This document shows positions 25,401-38,479 of a stretch of DNA of 64,000 nucleotides, one piece after another. Position 1 is the first letter of the stretch. The number at the start of each line of letters is the position of its first letter. The notes under the pieces are model-generated. The model saw only the letters and a program-made list of their open reading frames with translations, searched no databases and had not been told where the DNA came from. Source of the DNA: Antedon bifida (taxonomy: Eukaryota; Echinodermata; Crinoidea; Comatulida; Antedonidae); the NCBI GenBank assembly GCA_963402885.1, contig OY727098.1, positions 1,297,001-1,361,000 on the forward strand, given 5' to 3'. Both the position numbers and the translations under genes were made by a program.

Positions 25401-27676
25401 ATCCTTGGTTTAAATTAGCATATATGATAATAAAGAGTATTCTTCGTTAATTTTAATTAATCGTTAATAAATTTTGTATAAATTAGTCGGACAATATGAA
25501 ATATTTTGTAAACAAATTGCAACATAAAAATATTAATTACTAAAAAACTATTAAATAAAAAACTTCACATTGAAGTAAGAAAGTGCAGGTTAAGAAAAGA
25601 GAAAAAATTAATTTTAAAATGTCTAGAATTTTTTGTGGAAGAAATATTAGGAGAAATGCAGGTCAAATGTTTTCAAGTGATTGATATTCCTCTCGTTGTG
25701 ATTCTATTTCCTTCACTGTGCTTTCGTACAGTGTGTGAACGCAGTACAAGATTCCCAGGGATAAAACTAAAGATCCTTTTGAAGCAAAATAAATGAAAAT
25801 AATATATCAAATTAGGTTGGCTACGCTATTTACAGGGAGGAAGTTTTTCAAAAAATTGGCTAACTTAATGAAAAAAATAAAAAGTAAAAAAATTATTTTT
25901 TTAATTGTGGATTTAATTTATTGTATTACAGTCAGACAATTGTTTACTTTTCATTATAATCAATTTTGACACAAAAATAATAAATCTTTTTTTACAAAAC
26001 AAATTACAAAATGTGTACAGTAATTAAAAGACATATTGACAAATGTACTTCAAAATTTCAATAATATAATTGTATTTAAAAGAGATATTATCTAAAACCG
26101 ATTTGATACAGAAATATGGATCTATTCTGTAACTACACAAGTTCCACTAATAATTGATTACCATGCCTAATACTGTTGAATGCTTATAAATTATTATTAT
26201 TACTAATATACATTTAAATTTTTTAATAAATTGTATAGCTAAGGAATGCATTTTTACAAATTAAAATCAAAATCTTACCACAAATGTAATTAGTTCCAGG
26301 ATGTATCCATATAACAATAGAGAGAACAATGTACAGGCCGCCACGCTTCCAATTATCAAACCATCGCAAACAAGCCCAGAATTTTCCACAACAATTGTTT
26401 ATGCTAGAAAACATATATACATACATACATTTATATCTCTTTTCATGTATTATACATATATGTCATGAGACAAGCTTTTGCTTTTAGTGCGGGTCCCAGT
26501 TATTATTGTTTTAACTGAATAAATGTGCATGAATGAATGAGGAAAAATGATTGAGATCATCTCAGATACATCTGCTTGATAGATTGATATAAATTATGTA
26601 TGGTATGATATACAACCAGAACAATTTTACTTTGATAAAAAGCAATGCTGTGGCTGTCATGGGTTCCTTATCCAAATTTCCTCAATTGAGGATGAATTTT
26701 AACAAACTACTGCAGTTACATGCAAAAACATAGACATTTTCCCTAAATCTCAAATAGGCTGTTGTCTGGATCTTCCCAAGCAATTCGAATAAAGTCTTTA
26801 TAACCTTTGACCTTCAAAAAACTTACTTGCAACATTTATCTAAACATGACCCAATGAGAAAGGCTCCTTCTAATAGAGTTAAAACAACAGCTACAAATCT
26901 GTGTAATGAGAAAAAAAGTTGCAATAAACATAAATAAATTGTATCAGTAACATCAATTTCAATAATTTCAAATTCGTTTAAAAGAATCAGATCTGAATCA
27001 GTTTCCCAAGAAAAAAATTTAATAACAAATTAGGCAACTGTAGGATTCATTCTTTCAAGTTAGAAATAGTGCGTTCTTATATTAATATTAATAAATACCA
27101 GTATGAGTAGAGGCCGAACGGTAATATATAAATAACAATTTACAAGCCAGTCATAATGCACAATGTGTAGGCTACACCATAGCCATAGAGATCTCTATGG
27201 CTACACACAGGATAGGGAGTGAGTGTATTTTATAAAATATAATTATTTATATTAACCTCCAAAAAAAACCACTAAAATTATACTTACACCAAATATGCTC
27301 CTACCCATGGTGTCACACTTGTACAAAGATCAATACCAATAGCCCATGTCACTAAAATAAAAATGTTTAAATATAATAGTGTATGACGAAGGGTTTGTGT
27401 CTAGGCTAGGCCTAGTGATGATAGATGAACAGCTATGTTGCTTGCTAAGGCACAACTGAAAAGTGGGTCATTAATGCCTTGCAAGACTAACGCTGGCTAG
27501 CCTAGCTTACTTGCCTGGTGGGCGTGTATTTACAATATAAATAATGGGTTTAATCATTGTTTGTGTTTGTTTCTTATCATTGTTATCTTACCTACTGCAG
27601 TCAATATTCCCCATGCACGTATGATTAAAGTGTAATGCTCCCAAATCCAAATGCAAAAAGCATTATTACAAGCCAT
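22500..27676 (-). CDS. small multi-pass membrane protein, TMEM72-like
   Basis: Exons (minus strand): 27592-27676 with the ATG, 27288-27351, 26827-26898, 26279-26403, 22500-22705 with the stop. All have GT-AG borders with compatible phases, giving 183 aa. Four hydrophobic segments are predicted: residues about 18-36 (GILTAVVTWAIGIDL), 43-63 (GAYLVFVAVVLTLLEGAFLI), 92-112 (GLYIVLSIVIWIHPG) and 117-131 (AIMIDILGVMYIA). A hydrophilic acidic C-tail follows (KPKAEKNKEEF, YDDDTD). The spacing of R..GI.TA, EGA(F/Y), a cysteine-rich loop and HP resembles vertebrate TMEM72. The Flower (CACFD1) four-helix family is a looser alternative. Molecular function is unknown. A phase-compatible open segment at 23722-23895 could be an additional exon; I left it out because its acceptor is poor. 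The exon chain is well supported, the family name less so. Confidence 0.6.
23275..23688. mobile_element. MITE family 1, copy 5, swollen by an internal minisatellite
   Basis: The ends are TGCTCTGTCTACAATATTTA and AATTTGATAGTGTAGACAGAGCTT. The usual single TATCACTACCATATTTGG block is replaced by 14 copies of a 20-base unit (23351-23645) that alternate CTACCATA and CTACTATA, so the present repeat unit is a 40-base dimer. Total length is about 414 bp against 120-165 bp for other copies. Confidence 0.93.
23956..24156. mobile_element. MITE family 1, copy 6, interrupted by a small palindrome
   Basis: Left AAGCTCTGTCTACACTATCA, right TTTAATAGTGTAGACAGAGCT. Between the left terminal repeat and the usual TTTATGTGAC block sits a perfect palindromic insert of about 32 bases, from CAGGGAGTTGTAAA (about 23979) to TTTACAACTCCCTG (ends about 24010). 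Confidence 0.9.
26445..26530 (+). repeat. non-LTR retrotransposon 3' tail fragment
   Basis: Shares GGGTCCCAGTT, TTAACTGAATAAAT and a terminal GAATGAATGA tract with 38655-38740. A shared 3' block ending in a short GAAT/ATGA microsatellite is typical of CR1/L2-like LINE tails. The family assignment is an inference. Confidence 0.5.
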
Positions 27677-28150
27677 GTTTCCGGCTTTATCTAGGCCTCT
27701 GGTAGCTTATCTCATGAAATATTTTACTCCGCCTCGATTGCGCCATCTAGCTCGCTCGACTCTCTCTCTCCCAGTCGCCGTGTACGTATCCGTATTTTAA
27801 CGGAATTGGCTATTTACACGATAATAATGTACTGTAAACTGAATATGCGTAGAGCTAGCTCTGTGCATAATAATATTTATTTGGATCAACACTTTTTTAA
27901 CATACAAGAGAGGGGAAAATTGCGATCTCAAACGATTTTTTGTAACCATTGAGTTATACAATTAAAATGTAGCTCCATGCAGTGGATGCAGCTCTAACTA
28001 CATTTATATTATTGAATTTCATAAAAGATACGTCATAAAAAAAAAATTAAAAAGTGCAGAAAAGAAATCTTCTGTAAACCATAAAATCACGGCTCACCCT
28101 ACAAAGCCATCCAAAAACAATCACCGCAATATCTTTCACCGCTCGTTTCC
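27677..28150. other. intergenic and upstream region of the TMEM72-like gene
   Basis: A CpG-containing block (CTCCGCCTCGATTGCGCCATC, CTCGCTCGACTCTCTCTC, CGCCGTGTACGTATCCG) at about 27728-27792 lies 50-115 bases upstream of the minus-strand ATG. It is the likely promoter. Nothing else was recognised. Confidence 0.4.
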
Positions 28151-28440
28151 ACTCGCAGAAATCTTCGTCATTCATCCGTATTTTCGCCTCGACTATTCCA
28201 ACCAAGAATACGCAGACATACTTTTGCTGACCGGTCATTCTCTTGCACAGCTCCATCCTTATGGAATACTCTTCCACAATCAATCAAGAATGCCAATTCT
28301 ATTGCCATCTTCAAACAATTGTTAAAAACCCATCTCTTTCGCATAGCATATTTCCACCTTGTTTCGAGCCTTGTGGTCATAGAAGACAATTATTATTCCC
28401 CTAGAGAGAGGGGGAGGGGGACCATTTGTGCTTCAATGTA
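28150..28440 (+). pseudogene. non-LTR retrotransposon reverse-transcriptase C-terminal remnant
   Basis: In the + frame through 28202-28366 the translation reads PRIRRHTFADRSF, then APSLWNTLPQSIKNA, then FKQLLKTHLFRIAY. This is the typical end of LINE (CR1/jockey/RTE-like) ORF2 proteins, whose last conserved block is AP.LWN.LP followed by FK..LKTHLF. Nothing upstream continues the polymerase, so this is a dead 5'-truncated insertion. It lies just 3' of the minus-strand POLR3D gene. Confidence 0.75.
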
Positions 28441-28689
28441 GTGTGTTTCTCTCCTGCATAGGTATTGACCATTTAATAGTGTAAAATATGTAGACCTATG
28501 GGTCATACCATGGTCATAGTAATCTATTTCCTTTACATTTAAAGTTATTGTGATTACGTTTTATACATTTTCAATGTAAAAAACTGTCAACATACTGATT
28601 AGGAAGATAAGTCAAGAGAGTCAATTAGTAGATTGGCACTGGAATAATATGATTGATAAAAGGAGTCACTGACACAAATGGCCCAATAA

Positions 28690-28757
28690 TTTATTCATAA
28701 ACTTTGACACGTACAATAAAAAACACAAAAAATTAATTTATATAAGTGAAATTTATT
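28690..28757 (-). terminator. POLR3D polyadenylation signals
   Basis: Minus-strand AATAAA hexamers at 28752-28757 and 28690-28695, 13 and 75 bases past the stop codon. The second is better placed for a normal short 3' UTR. Cleavage position was not determined. Confidence 0.5.
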
Positions 28758-28769
28758 CAACATCTGTTA

Positions 28770-31700
28770 CTAAGTTCCAAGTGAGAGTAAATTTTCAAAA
28801 TCAGGAGAGCAAACTATTCGATGTTTAACTTTTCCTAAACAGTTCATATTTCCTGTTTTATCTTCATTTAAATGTGTTGCAACCAAGTTCTGAAATAAAA
28901 TAAAATAAAAAAAAGTTAGTCAACACGATTGTTTAAGAATAGTTTAAGAACCGAACTGTTTTTTTTTATTTCAAAACCCAAACCAACAGCAAAAAAAAAC
29001 AAGTCATTGTAAACCATAATCTACTGATCGACTGTGATTGATAGAATATTGTATACATGTCCTTGCGTTGCATCCTAGTGGAAACCAATCTTAAGCCAAC
29101 GTGACTGTTATATATTTCCACCTTCTGTTGCTAAGCTCATATTTGTTATATGTTGTAGAGGCTCCTCGAGACTGTGCCTTGTGGGTGAAATATTGAATTT
29201 AAAAAACAAGTTTACAATCATTCAAGTTGCAAGAAATATGAATTTAAAAAAAAAAAGTTAATTTCCAAACTAGATACCTGCAAAAATGCACATGGCATTC
29301 CCATTGAGACGTCCAGACTGACGTTCCCTAGCAACAGTCTGGTTCGTCCAGATTTCAAAACTTGAAGTTTCCCTATAAATCCTTCTGGAAGATGTTTTAG
29401 ATGGCAGTTGTTGTCTTGTGTGCTTTTCATTGGCTGTAGAGAAAGTACAAAATATGTTAAATGACTCCACAAAATATAAATTTTAAAATTTATAAAATTA
29501 TAAAAAATGTTTTGTTCCGATCCAATTTTGGGTCAAAGTGAATAACTATTATGTGTTCAACAAAAAAAAAATGTTTTCAGGGGGACAATATATCTTTAAC
29601 AATAGTAATAATCATATTTTAAAATTTATTTTCAAATAAAGGTTATGGCATTTTGACAGTGCAGAAGATACAGGCCAATATAGACACACAGAACTATTCA
29701 TTTATTTCTGTCTTTTTTACATTGTCAGTCTTACTTTCAGTATCATAGTACTGTTCTGATTTTAAAAGCACAAACGCAGAAATACTGACACATTATACAG
29801 CGAAAACAAGGTACAAAAACATTCCAAAGAAAATACATAAATATGAAAAAGGTCCACTTAAAGGCAAAAGAGGAGAAAAACAAAAAAAGAATTGATATTA
29901 TTGGTTTTTTTCAAATTGTGTAACGACCACTTATTCATCACAAATACATTGAGTATGATGTACTGATTTACCGATGAACTGATTAGATTTAATACGGATT
30001 TAGATAGATTTAAAAAAAACAAAAACCACTATCTCACCTCTTCAACACGACTAGTTTCTCCTTCTTTTTTGACATGAACTTTGCCTATCTCTGATTCTGC
30101 ACTTCCAGGGAGTGAGTCCGGAAGTTGGAAGAACAGTAATTCTCCCTCCAGTTGTTTAGTGTTTGAAAATAACGACCCTGTGGTAACTCCAAACTCAGAT
30201 TTGTCTCTAAATTTGTGTGTTTTTGTTGCTGGTTCAGATGTGCTTGTTTCAATTCCTTCCATAGCATCAAATTCAACATCTTCTTTTTCTTTTTTTATTA
30301 CTGTTGTTGAAACAGAAAAATGATATTTTCACCATCAAATTAAAACTAAAGAAAACATCAAGTTCATCTACGTCTTCCTTATTGTTTCCATATTGTGCCC
30401 GTAGAAAAGTTCAGCCCATTCAGTTTGATGTGCCAATATACATGGAATGATTAACAAACAATACAACCCCTTCTTTGGCACACCCATATTCAAGAGACAC
30501 CTCTATTTAGGGGACCCTTTCTAGAGACAAGGAGCAGTACATGTTTTAACATAACTGGTTACTATATCATAGTTGATATGCTCACATAATGTGTTCTGCG
30601 CATGTCAATTAGCCAACCATTTTAAAATGACATGTTGCCCAAAATGTCCCCTTAAGAGAGGTTCTAATGGAAACATTACTATTTTTAATAGTATTGACAC
30701 GTGTGTTATGTTTATCCGCTACATGGTTCTCAGAGTTAATGTAGGATAATACAATAATAATAATAAGCTATCCAAAACCCTATCAAACTTTATGTAACAA
30801 AAAAAATGTATGTGCCCATATATAGACATGATGATAATACCACTACCATATTTGGGCATATCACTACCTTATTTAGGCATAGCATATTTTTTTTGTCAAA
30901 AAGTTTGATCGTGTAGACAGAGCTTTATAGATACATAATATCTATTTTTTATAATAAAGAAATCAGATATGCAGGGGTAGTTGCAGAAGTTATCACATCA
31001 ATAATGATCCAACAAATCTCACCTATATCAACATCCATCTGTTCTTGTTGATTATTCTCTTCTGTTTTAACTTCTTTTTTAATTGTTTTTTTCTTTTGTT
31101 TCAGAGGGAGTAGAATTGGGTTATATGATGAATTTTCACCCTCATCAACTAAATCATCAATAAACTAAAAAAAAATAAGTGAAATCTGGTAGTTATACAA
31201 ATTTTTAAAAGCTTATTATCACAAACATAAACTTTAAAAAAATAGTAGTATATAAACAGAATATTAAAATTAATATTTTGTTATTATACTACATATCAAA
31301 ATAACCTCAAAGCTGTGATATGCATAGGTCATGGGTCACCTGGCACAGACCCCCTCCCCGATCAGCAAAGAAGTCTTTAAGTGTTTAAAGAAGTCAGTGG
31401 TACCTAGTCTTTAAGGGCTGCTTCCTTGTATTGGGACCACTGTTTAATTATTTTGACTAAAAAAGCAAACAATTTTATCCAGCAAATACAATACAGTACA
31501 AAAGATAGAACACTAGGTTAAGTTTGACAATGTTTTTTAGGCCTGATCCTATCTCAAACCAAATCTCTGAGATCCACCACGCATTGTTCTATAAAGTAGA
31601 TATTGACACCAGAATGGCTGCTACAGTACATTTCTAGTTTGAATACTTACATCATCTCTCATAAGGTCTTTCATCATTTTAGCATCTGCTTCAGGATCTC

Positions 31701-33619
31701 GTTCTTTTTTTATGACTCTTCTTTGTGACACACTACCACCACCCCCACCACCACCTCCTCCGCCTCCCCCTACAAAAATAAATAAACAATATTAATATCA
31801 TAATACATATATATTTCAAAATCAAAGATAAGGTGTAAATATGCTTGCCTACTGAGCCCAGGATTGGCAATACTCCTAATAATTATGTTACTATAGTTTT
31901 AATATAGATTTTACCAAGTTTAATTAATCATTATTTAAAGCTGATATAGTGTTGTTTACACTATGAAAGAGATTCTTAAGGTCTGTCTACACTATCATTA
32001 TGTGAGAAAAAAATGGGATTTGCCCAAAAATGTGATTATTACTACCACATCACACATTTTTTTGTCAAACTATTGTGATAGTGTGGACAGAGTTTTAGAC
32101 TAGAATAGTTTATACTGTTTGAAGGTTTATATATGTACTGTTAGATATACAGTATTAAGTATATTCTAACAGTTTTTTTATTCAATTTTTACAAAATATT
32201 TACATGTTTTCTTTTCTGCATTAGCAGGTCCTTCCTCAAATATAGATGAGTGGCTTTGAACTGCTTCCTGACGGAACCTTTCCCTGCTATGCTGTCTCTC
32301 TTTGTTTCTTCTCTGATCCTTCTTGGATGAACGACCTTTTGATGAACTTTCTGTACTTTCTTTTGAGGCACTGTGATATGATGATAAAACAGTATAGATA
32401 TATAATTCACTACAGTCTGAACTTCATTGTAATCATAGCTAAAAAAATGAGTCAACATGTAATCATGTAATCAACATGTAATCATAGCTAAAACAAGGCC
32501 ATATAACATGGCTGCAGTCGCGTGCTCAGACTGACCGACCAACCGAATGACCGACCGACATAGTGAGCTGTAGAGTCGCATTTGCACGCAACTAAAAATG
32601 ATCCAACTTGGAGAGTTACCATGGAATATGGCTACAGTCAGATATACCAGTTTGTTGAGCATATTTATCATTACATTTTGTTTCTTTATATATTTTAGGT
32701 CAATCAATGCCACTTGCACTGATGAAGGGCTAGTGTTGCCCAAAAGCAAATTTGTCTAGCTTTTTTTACTTTATCATTCTGATTTCTGCTTATTTTCAAA
32801 TTGTTCCATTGAGATCCAGCCACTGATTCCCACAGCATTTTAATTTTCAGTAACTTGGCTATAATATTTAAACAGCAGTTATTTTGAGGAGTACCTGCCC
32901 TGCATCACTTATCAGTCTTTTGGTTCAATCACTATACCAGTGAATTATATCAAAATCATTGAGATAAAATTAAGATGGAATATGATGAATTATTTTAGAA
33001 TTTAAGGAAAACACATTACATATCACACAGTCTCCCTCCCTTTGCCTCTCCCTCTCTCCCTTCCTTTCCCCACTCCCAAATCTTCTTCATTTTAATAATG
33101 GCATCAAACTTAAGTCTTACTCCTTATTTCTCTCCTTTCTTGATGGAATGTTTGGTTTGAATGTTTTCTGCAAGATAGAAATAGAATATACATTATTATA
33201 ATAACAACATTTCTGTTATTGTACATTTTGTCACAATTTCATCAGGTGGTTATGCACTTGTTAATGGTATCACCCACTATGCAACCTACAACCCTAGGAG
33301 AGGTCATTTGTCAGATGTGCGTCATACATTATGTATACCCTGATGTACCCTACAGTCGTATAGAGCATCATACAATGACAACTTCATTGGGTCCTGTTGA
33401 AAATCACTTAATTTAACTTACAAAGAAGCAAATAACAACAATTAAAAATTATTATGTCACCTTTTGAACACCACCAAGTGTTAAGTCTCGTTGAGGACGC
33501 AATGACGGCAAGCGAGCATTTGGAGTTACTTTACCACGTCGACTGAGCAAACCTCTCGGTAGACTTGTTGAGGAGGCGGCGGCGGCGCTATTGTTTTCTG
33601 GAGTTTGTTCACTCATCAT
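28770..33619 (-). CDS. POLR3D: DNA-directed RNA polymerase III subunit RPC4, complete
   Basis: Subunit of nuclear RNA polymerase III, which pairs with RPC5 in a TFIIF-like subcomplex and assists initiation and termination. Exons (minus strand): 33461-33619, 33121-33167, 32204-32370, 31651-31769, 31023-31164, 30038-30300, 29278-29433, 28770-28889. All have GT-AG borders with matching phases, giving 390 aa (human 398). Diagnostic blocks: RLPSLRPQRDLTLGGVQKKT (residues about 37-55), QSHSSIFEEGP, LLFFQLPDSLPG, then the conserved C-terminus GKLQVLKSGRTRLLLGNVSL, MGMPCAFLQ and KHRIVCSPDFENLL. The middle is lysine/glutamate-rich and low in complexity, as in the family. Two ATGs in a row open the frame. 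Exon 4 begins with Trp followed by eleven glycines. Introns carry two family-1 MITEs. The start codon is only 124 bases from the end of the giant fold-back element. Confidence 0.95.
29050..29097. mobile_element. partial MITE family 2 end
   Basis: CTTGCGTTGCATCCTAGTGG followed by AAACCAATCTTAAG matches the right half of the copy at 53191-53312. The left half is missing. It lies in the last POLR3D intron. Confidence 0.5.
30765..30925. mobile_element. MITE family 1, copy 7, POLR3D intron 5
   Basis: The left end is degenerate (AAGCTATCCAAAACCCTATC), the right end TTTGATCGTGTAGACAGAGC. The interior has CCATATATAGACATGATGAT and two internal repeat blocks (CACTACCATATTTGGGCATA, CACTACCTTATTTAGGCATA). 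Confidence 0.85.
31978..32095. mobile_element. MITE family 1, copy 8, POLR3D intron 3
   Basis: Left AAGGTCTGTCTACACTATCA, right TGTGATAGTGTGGACAGAGTT. TTA is on both sides if the terminal base is counted as AGGTCTG. Short and diverged; the CCATATATGGAC block is lost. Confidence 0.85.
32505..32765. repeat. probable dispersed repeat in POLR3D intron 2
   Basis: Contains a CTGACCGACCAACC-type short tandem, then ACATAGTGAGCTGTAGAGTC and GCACGCAACTAAAAATG, and further on GATGAAGGGCTAGTGTTGCC. These read like parts of abundant dispersed repeats. The region is clearly not exonic. Confidence 0.35.
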
Positions 33620-33742
33620 TTATAATTGTCTGCATTAACTTAAAATCGATATTTCTGAAATATAATAAAATATGATACTCATTATTCAGCATGCCAAGAT
33701 TTATTCTTAAAAACGTCGCCCTCTATCTTTACCACCTATTTA

Positions 33743-33810
33743 GAGCTATATTGTGTAGTCGTTTTTTGATAACTGAGAGCTATCAGTGTGTATCATCCTC
33801 GTATATAATT
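33743..33810 (+). repeat. left terminal inverted repeat of fold-back element 1
   Basis: Begins GAGCTATATTGTGTAGTCG and continues TTTTTTGATAACTGAGAG. Pairs with the reverse complement of 45628-45694. Confidence 0.85.
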
Positions 33811-34020
33811 GTTTCTTAGTTGTAATAAAGATCACATTATTATAACATCTAGCATATTTTTATAATATATAAATTTATAGGTACCAAAACTAATATTTTT
33901 ATTTAAAAAAAAATTCGATAAGTATTTTAATAACACTGAAACAACATTCTTAATATAACAAATGATATGTAGTACTACTAAATCAATGTCTAATTGCATA
34001 GGACTATGTGTACAGTATTA

Positions 34021-37000
34021 TGATCAGTGTAGTCAGAATTTGATAACTGAGCACGCATCTTTTAATATCTACCTCATCAATAATTAGCATTGATATCATA
34101 TATCACATTGTTGGATATGATCAGTGTAGTCATAATTTGATAACTGAGCACGCATCTTTTAATATCTACCTCATCAATAATTATTATTAATAATCTATAT
34201 CACATTGTTCGATATGATCAGTGTAGTCAGAATTTGATAACTGAGCACGCATCTTTTAATATCTACCTCATCAATAATTATTATTAATAATCTATATCTC
34301 ATTGTTCGATATGATCAGTGTAGTCAGAATTTGATAACTGAGCACGCATCTTTTAATATCTACCTCATCAATAATTATTATTAATAATCTATATCACATT
34401 GTTCGATATGATCAGTGTAGTCAGAATTTGATAACTGAGCACGCATCTTTTAATATCTACCTCATCAATAATTATTATTAATAATCTATATCACATTGTT
34501 CGATATGATCAGTGTAGTCAGAATTTGATAACTGAGCACGCATCTTTTAATATCTACATCATCAATAATTATTATTAATAATCTATATCACATTGTTGGA
34601 TATGATCAGTGTAGTCAGAATTTGATAACTGAGCACGCATCTTTTAATATCTACCTCATCAATAATTATTATTGATAATCTATATGATTGTTGGATACGA
34701 TCAGTGTAGTCAGAATTTGATAACTGAGCACGCATCTTTTAATATCTACCTCATCAATAATTATTATTAATAATCTATATCACATTGTTCGATATGATCA
34801 GTGTAGTCATAATTTGATAACTGAGCACGCATCTTTTAATATCTACCTCATCAATAATTAATATTAATAATCTATATCACATTGTTCGATATGATCAGTG
34901 TAGTCAGAATTTGATAACTGAGCACGTATCTTTTAATATCTACATCATCAATAATTATTATTAATAATCTATATCACATTGTTCGATATGATCAGTGTAG
35001 TCAGAATTTGATAACTGAGCACGCATCTTTTAATATCTACCTCATCAATAATTAATATTAATAATCTATATCACATTTTTGGATATGATCAGTGTAGTCA
35101 GAATTTGATAACTGAGCACGCATCTTTTAATATCTACCTCATCAATAATTAGCATTGATATCATATATCACATTGTTGGATATGATCAGTGTAGTCATAA
35201 TTTGATAACTGAGCACGCATCTTTTAATATCTACCTCATCAATAATTATTATTAATAATCTATATCACATTGTTGGATATGATCAGTGTAGTCATAATTT
35301 GATAACTGAGCACGCATCTTTTAATATCTACCTCATCAATAATTATTATTAATAATCTATATCTCATTGTTCGATATGATCAGTGTAGTCAGAATTTGAT
35401 AACTGAGCACGCATCTTTTAATATCTACCTCATCAATAATTATTATTAATAATCTATATCACATTGTTCGATATAATCAGTGTAGTCAGAATTTGATAAC
35501 TGAGCACGCATCTTTTAATATCTACCTCATCAATAATTATTATTAATAATCTATATCACATTGTTCGATATGATCAGTGTAGTCAGAATTTGATAACTGA
35601 GCACGCATCTTTTAATATCTACATCATCAATATTTATTATTAATAATCTATATCACATTGTTGGATATGATCAGTGTAGTCAGAATTTGATAACTGAGCA
35701 CGCATCTTTTAATATCTACCTCATCAATAATTATTATTAATAATCTATATCCCATTGTTGGATATGATCAGTGTAGTCAGAATTTGATAACTGAGCACGC
35801 ATCTTTTAATATCTACCTCATCAATAATTATTATTGATAATCTATATCACATTGTTGGATACGATCAGTGTGGTCAGAATTTGATAACTGAGCACGCATC
35901 TTTTAATATCTACCTCATCAATAATTATTATTAATAATCTATATCACATTGTTCGATATGATCAGTGTAGTCATAATTTGATAACTGAGCACGCATCTTT
36001 TAATATCTACCTCATCAATAATTAATATTAATAATCTATATCACATTGTTCGATATGATCAGTGTAGTCAGAATTTGATAACTGAGCACGCATCTTTTAA
36101 TATCTACATCATCAATAATTATTATTAATAATCTATATCACATTGTTCGATATGATCAGTGTAGTCAGAATTTGATAACTGAGCACGCATCTTTTAATAT
36201 CTACCTCATCAATAATTAATATTAATAATCTATATCACATTTTTGGATATGATCAGTGTAGTCAGAATTTGATAACTGAGCACGCATCTTTTAATATCTA
36301 CCTCATCAATAATTAGCATTGATATCATATATCACATTGTTGGATATGATCAGTGTAGTCATAATTTGATAACTGAGCACGCATCTTTTAATATCTACCT
36401 CATCAATAATTATTATTAATAATCTATATCACATTGTTCGATATGATCAGTGTAGTCATAATTTGATAACTGAGCACGCATCTTTTAATATCTACCTCAT
36501 CAATAATTATTATTAATAATCTATATCTCATTGTTCGATATGATCAGTGTAGTCAGAATTTGATAACTGAGCACGCATCTTTTAATATCTACCTCATCAA
36601 TAATTATTATTAGTAATCTATATCACATTGTTGGATATGATCAGTGTAGTCAGAATTTGATAACTGAGCACGCATCTTTTAATATCTACTTCATTAATAA
36701 TTAATATTAATATCATATATCACATTGTTAGATGTGATCAGTGTAGTCAGAATTTGATAACTGAGCACGCATCTTTTAATATCTACCTCATCAATAATTA
36801 TTATTAATAATCTATATCACATTGTTGGATATGATCGGTGTAGTCAGAATTTGATAACTGAGCACGCATCTTTTAATATCTACCTCATCAATAATTAATA
36901 TTAATAATCTATATCACATTGTTGGATATGATCAGTGTAGTCAGAATTTGATAACTGAGCACGCATCTTTTAATATCTACCTCATCAATAATTAGCATTG

Positions 37001-38478
37001 ATATCATATATCACATTGTTGGATATGATCAGTGTAGTCATAATTTGATAACTGAGCACGCATCTTTTAATATCTACCTCATCAATAATTATTATTAACA
37101 ATCTATATCACATTGTTGGATATGATCAGTGTAGTCATAATTTGATAACTGAGCACGCATCTTTTAATATCTACCTCATCAATAATTATTATTAATAATC
37201 TATATCTCATTGTTCGATATGATCAGTGTAGTCAGAATTTGATAACTGAGCACGCATCTTTTAATATCTACCTCATCAATAATTATTATTAATAATCTAT
37301 ATCACATTGTTCGATATGATCAGTGTAGTCAGAATTTGATAACTGAGCACGCATCTTTTAATATCTACCTCATCAATAATTATTATTAATAATCTATATC
37401 ACATTGCAATATATGATCAGTGTAGTCTGAATTTGATAACTGAGCACGCATCTTTTAATATCTACATCATCAATAATTATTATTAATAATCTATATCACA
37501 TTGTTCGATATGATCAGTGTAGTCAGAATTTGATAACTGAACACGCATCTTTTAATATCTACCTCATCAATAATTAATATTAATAATCTATATCACACTG
37601 TTGGATATTATCAGTGTAGTCTTAATTTGATAACTGAGCACGCATCTTTTAATATCTACCTCATCAATAAGTAATATTAATAATCTATATCACATTGTTC
37701 GATATGATCAGTGTAGCCATAATTTGATAACTGAGCACGCATCTTTAAATATCTACCTCATCAATAATTATTATTAATAATCTATATCACATTGTTGGAT
37801 ATGATCAGTGTAGTCATAATTTGATAACTGAGCACGCATCTTTTAATATCTACTTCATCAATAATTAATATTAATATCATATATCACATTGTTAGATGTG
37901 ATCAGTGTAGTCAGAATTTGATAACTGAGCACGCATCTTTTAATATCTACCTCATCAATAATTATTATTAATATCTTATATCACATTGTTGGATATGATC
38001 AGTGTAGTCATAATTTGATAACTGAGCACGCATCTTTTAATATCTACTTCATCAATAATTAATATTAATATCATATATCACATTGTTAGATGTGATCAGT
38101 GTAGTCAGAATTTGATAACTGAGCACGCATCTTTTAATATCTACCTCATCAATAATTATTATTAATAATCTATATCACATTGTTGGATATGATCAGTGTA
38201 GTCATAATTTGATAACTGAGCACGCATCTTTAAATATCTACCTCATCAATAATTATTATTAACAATCTCTATCACATTGTTGGATATAATCAGTGTAGTC
38301 ATAATTTGATAACTAAGCACGCATCTTTAAATATCTACTTCATCAATAATTATTATTAATAATATATATCACATTGTTGGATATGATCTGTGTATTCATA
38401 ATTTGATATAACGCATCTTTTAATATCTACCTAATCAATAATAATTATTAATACTTAATGTTGGATATGATCAGTGTG
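34021..38478 (+). repeat. left 97-bp satellite array, about 46 units
   Basis: Head-to-tail units begin GATCAGTGTAGTCAGAATTTG and continue through ATAACTGAGCACGCATC, CTACCTCATCAATAATTA and ATATCACATTGTTCGATAT. Most units differ by only a few bases. The last few units near 38280-38478 are more diverged, as expected at an array edge. Variant units containing AATTAGCATTGATATC start at 34083, 35148, 36312 and 36991, that is 11, 12 and 7 units apart, which shows multi-unit block duplication. Confidence 0.97.
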
Positions 38479-38479
38479 G

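Larger units (their letters stand above)
22706..26278 (-). other. 3.6 kb last intron of the TMEM72-like gene
   Basis: AT-rich, with two family-1 MITE copies (23275-23688 and 23956-24156) and a possible cassette exon between them. The rest (24160-26278) shows nothing beyond AT-rich sequence. Confidence 0.5.

Noticed and set aside
28047-28389. Minus-strand open frames of 73-78 aa
   Set aside because: The plus strand here encodes a recognisable LINE RT C-terminus; the minus frames are its shadows.
34021-38478. Regularly spaced repeats that might be mistaken for a CRISPR-like array
   Set aside because: The whole 97-bp unit is repeated, with no unique spacers, and the context is an animal genome with introns. 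It is a satellite array.
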